This document shows positions 4,955-5,744 of a stretch of DNA of 5,744 bases, piece by piece. The DNA is from Chloroflexota bacterium. GTDB taxonomy: Bacteria > Chloroflexota > Dormibacteria > Aeolococcales > Aeolococcaceae. Numbering within the stretch: position 1 is the stretch's first letter; each line of letters opens with the position of its first letter. The notes below the pieces were generated by a model. The model made no database searches. It was not told where the DNA came from and saw nothing but the letters and a program-made list of their open reading frames with translations. Position numbers and translations under genes: made by a program. The stretch spans positions 1 to 5,744 of the forward strand of contig VBHE01000229.1 in assembly GCA_005889515.1 (NCBI GenBank). The letters are read 5' to 3'.

Positions 4955-5744
4955 GCGTTGTCTCCTCTCCTGTGCTTGCGAGACAGCAGGCCGCCGCCAC
5001 GAAGGTCCCGAGCGACGACGCGCGCGGCGAGCTGCCCGGGGATGCCGCAGATGCCGGCGCTGGGATGGGTACCGCCCCCACTGAGGTAGAGCCCAGGGAC
5101 CGGGCTGCGATACCCCGACATGCCGGCGGCGGGACGCAGCGGGCCGAATCGCATCAGGCCGGCATCGACGTGATAGACGTTGCCGTGGGGGACGCGGAAG
5201 CGCTCGGCCAGGTCGACCGGGGTCATCACCTGGCGACCCACCTCCAGCTCCTCGATCCCCTCGTAGAACGAGGCGACGTGGGTCATCGCGGCCTGTGCCG
5301 CACGGTCGCCCAACGACTCCCATGGCTCATGGGGACGGACCGGAGCGATGCCCGACCAGTACCAGAAGGTGTCCTGGCCCTCCGGCGCCTGCGAGGGATC
5401 CACACCCGTCGGCAGGATCGAGAACCCGGTGAGCGGGTTGGGGAGCACTCCCCGGGCGCAGGCGTCCCACGCGGCCACGTGCTCCTCGAAGCTGTTCCAG
5501 CACACGGCGGGGCGTCGCAGATCGAGGCCGTCGCCCCGCCACGCCCGATGCCGGGGCAGATCGACCCGACCCCCCAGCGCCACATTGATCTTGAAGGAGG
5601 ATGCGAACGTCGATGCGGTGGGGATGCGTTTCGCTCGCGCGTCCGCTCGCGCCGGGAGCGCTCCGTCCGGGAGCAACCCTGTCAGCGTCGACTTGACGTT
5701 GCACGCCGCCAGCACCGCCCTGGCGCGCAGCTCCTCACCGTTCT
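4942..5744 (-). CDS. NAD(P)/FAD-dependent oxidoreductase, CrtI/phytoene-desaturase-like (5' part outside window)
   Basis: This is the C-terminal 266 residues of a flavin amine-oxidase/CrtI-type oxidoreductase, a family that desaturates or oxidises hydrophobic substrates such as carotenoids and other isoprenoids. Numbering from the first full codon (5742), the visible part opens with NGEELRARAVLAACNVKSTL, the strand and turn where these enzymes have the GEELRADAVV..AD/NP motif. It closes with the FAD-binding signature FGPLRPAAGMSGYRSPVPG followed by LYLSGGGTHPSAGICGIPG (about 198-236, encoded near 5152-5035), where family members read GLYL.GAGTHPGGGV.G..G. The N-terminal Rossmann GxGxxG lies outside the window. 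The open frame continues to the window edge, so the GTG at 5715 is internal and is not the start. The last 13 bp overlap the AveC-like gene. The specific substrate is unknown; the association with an AveC-like protein suggests a lipid-, terpenoid- or polyketide-type molecule. Confidence 0.88.
   Translation of the reverse strand, partial: NGEELRARAVLAACNVKSTLTGLLPDGALPARADARAKRIPTASTFASSFKINVALGGRVDLPRHRAWRGDGLDLRRPAVCWNSFEEHVAAWDACARGVLPNPLTGFSILPTGVDPSQAPEGQDTFWYWSGIAPVRPHEPWESLGDRAAQAAMTHVASFYEGIEELEVGRQVMTPVDLAERFRVPHGNVYHVDAGLMRFGPLRPAAGMSGYRSPVPGLYLSGGGTHPSAGICGIPGQLAARVVARDLRGGGLLSRKHRRGDNAWQR
4962..4970 (-). promoter_or_regulatory. Ribosome binding site of the AveC-like gene
   Basis: The minus strand carries GGAGAGGAG ahead of ATG 4954, located inside the coding region of the upstream oxidoreductase. 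It supports this start over longer in-frame options and indicates independent ribosome loading as well as coupling. Confidence 0.65.

Noticed and set aside
4955..5323. N-terminal extension of the AveC-like gene to an upstream start at 5323
   Set aside because: The extra 123 codons lie entirely within the coding frame of the flavoenzyme in another frame; the start at 4954 has a ribosome binding site and a sensible N-terminus.
1..5744. CRISPR arrays, tRNA or rRNA genes
   Set aside because: No regularly spaced repeats, and no cloverleaf or rRNA-like sequence was recognised on either strand.

Overview
The window is GC-rich DNA (roughly two thirds G+C by eye) with strong third-position G/C bias, GTG starts and genes packed with 4 to 13 bp overlaps. 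Together with an AveC-type membrane protein and a Ser/Gly/Ala-rich lipoprotein, this suggests a high-GC actinobacterium. The genus cannot be read from the sequence.

Left part (1-1944, + strand): the right-hand portion of an IS21-family insertion sequence. The DDE transposase istA is cut by the window start and is followed, with a 4-bp GTGA overlap, by the AAA+ helper ATPase istB. The element appears to end near 1944 in an IS21-style right end with two GTGCAC-centred terminal repeats and a terminal CA. Both genes look intact within the window.

Middle (1945-2130): a short non-coding gap holding several nested inverted repeats. Its arms pair in order over about 117 bp, starting a few bases beyond the IS end. 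It lies downstream of the convergent minus-strand operon and may serve as a terminator or be the remnant of a small mobile element.

Right part (2131-5744, - strand): a tight, translationally coupled cluster read from right to left. It comprises (1) the C-terminal part of a CrtI/phytoene-desaturase-like FAD oxidoreductase that runs off the window; (2) a seven-helix AveC-family (spirocyclase-like) membrane protein; (3) a 59-residue uncharacterised small protein missed by a simple longest-ORF call; and (4) a lipoprotein of the branched-chain-amino-acid-type ABC substrate-binding family with a long low-complexity linker. No permease or ATPase is visible. The combination suggests handling of a hydrophobic, polyketide-, terpenoid- or steroid-like compound at the membrane: the flavoenzyme oxidises it, the AveC-like protein cyclises or dehydrates it, and the lipoprotein binds a related ligand outside. 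That pathway is inference; only the family assignments rest on the sequence.
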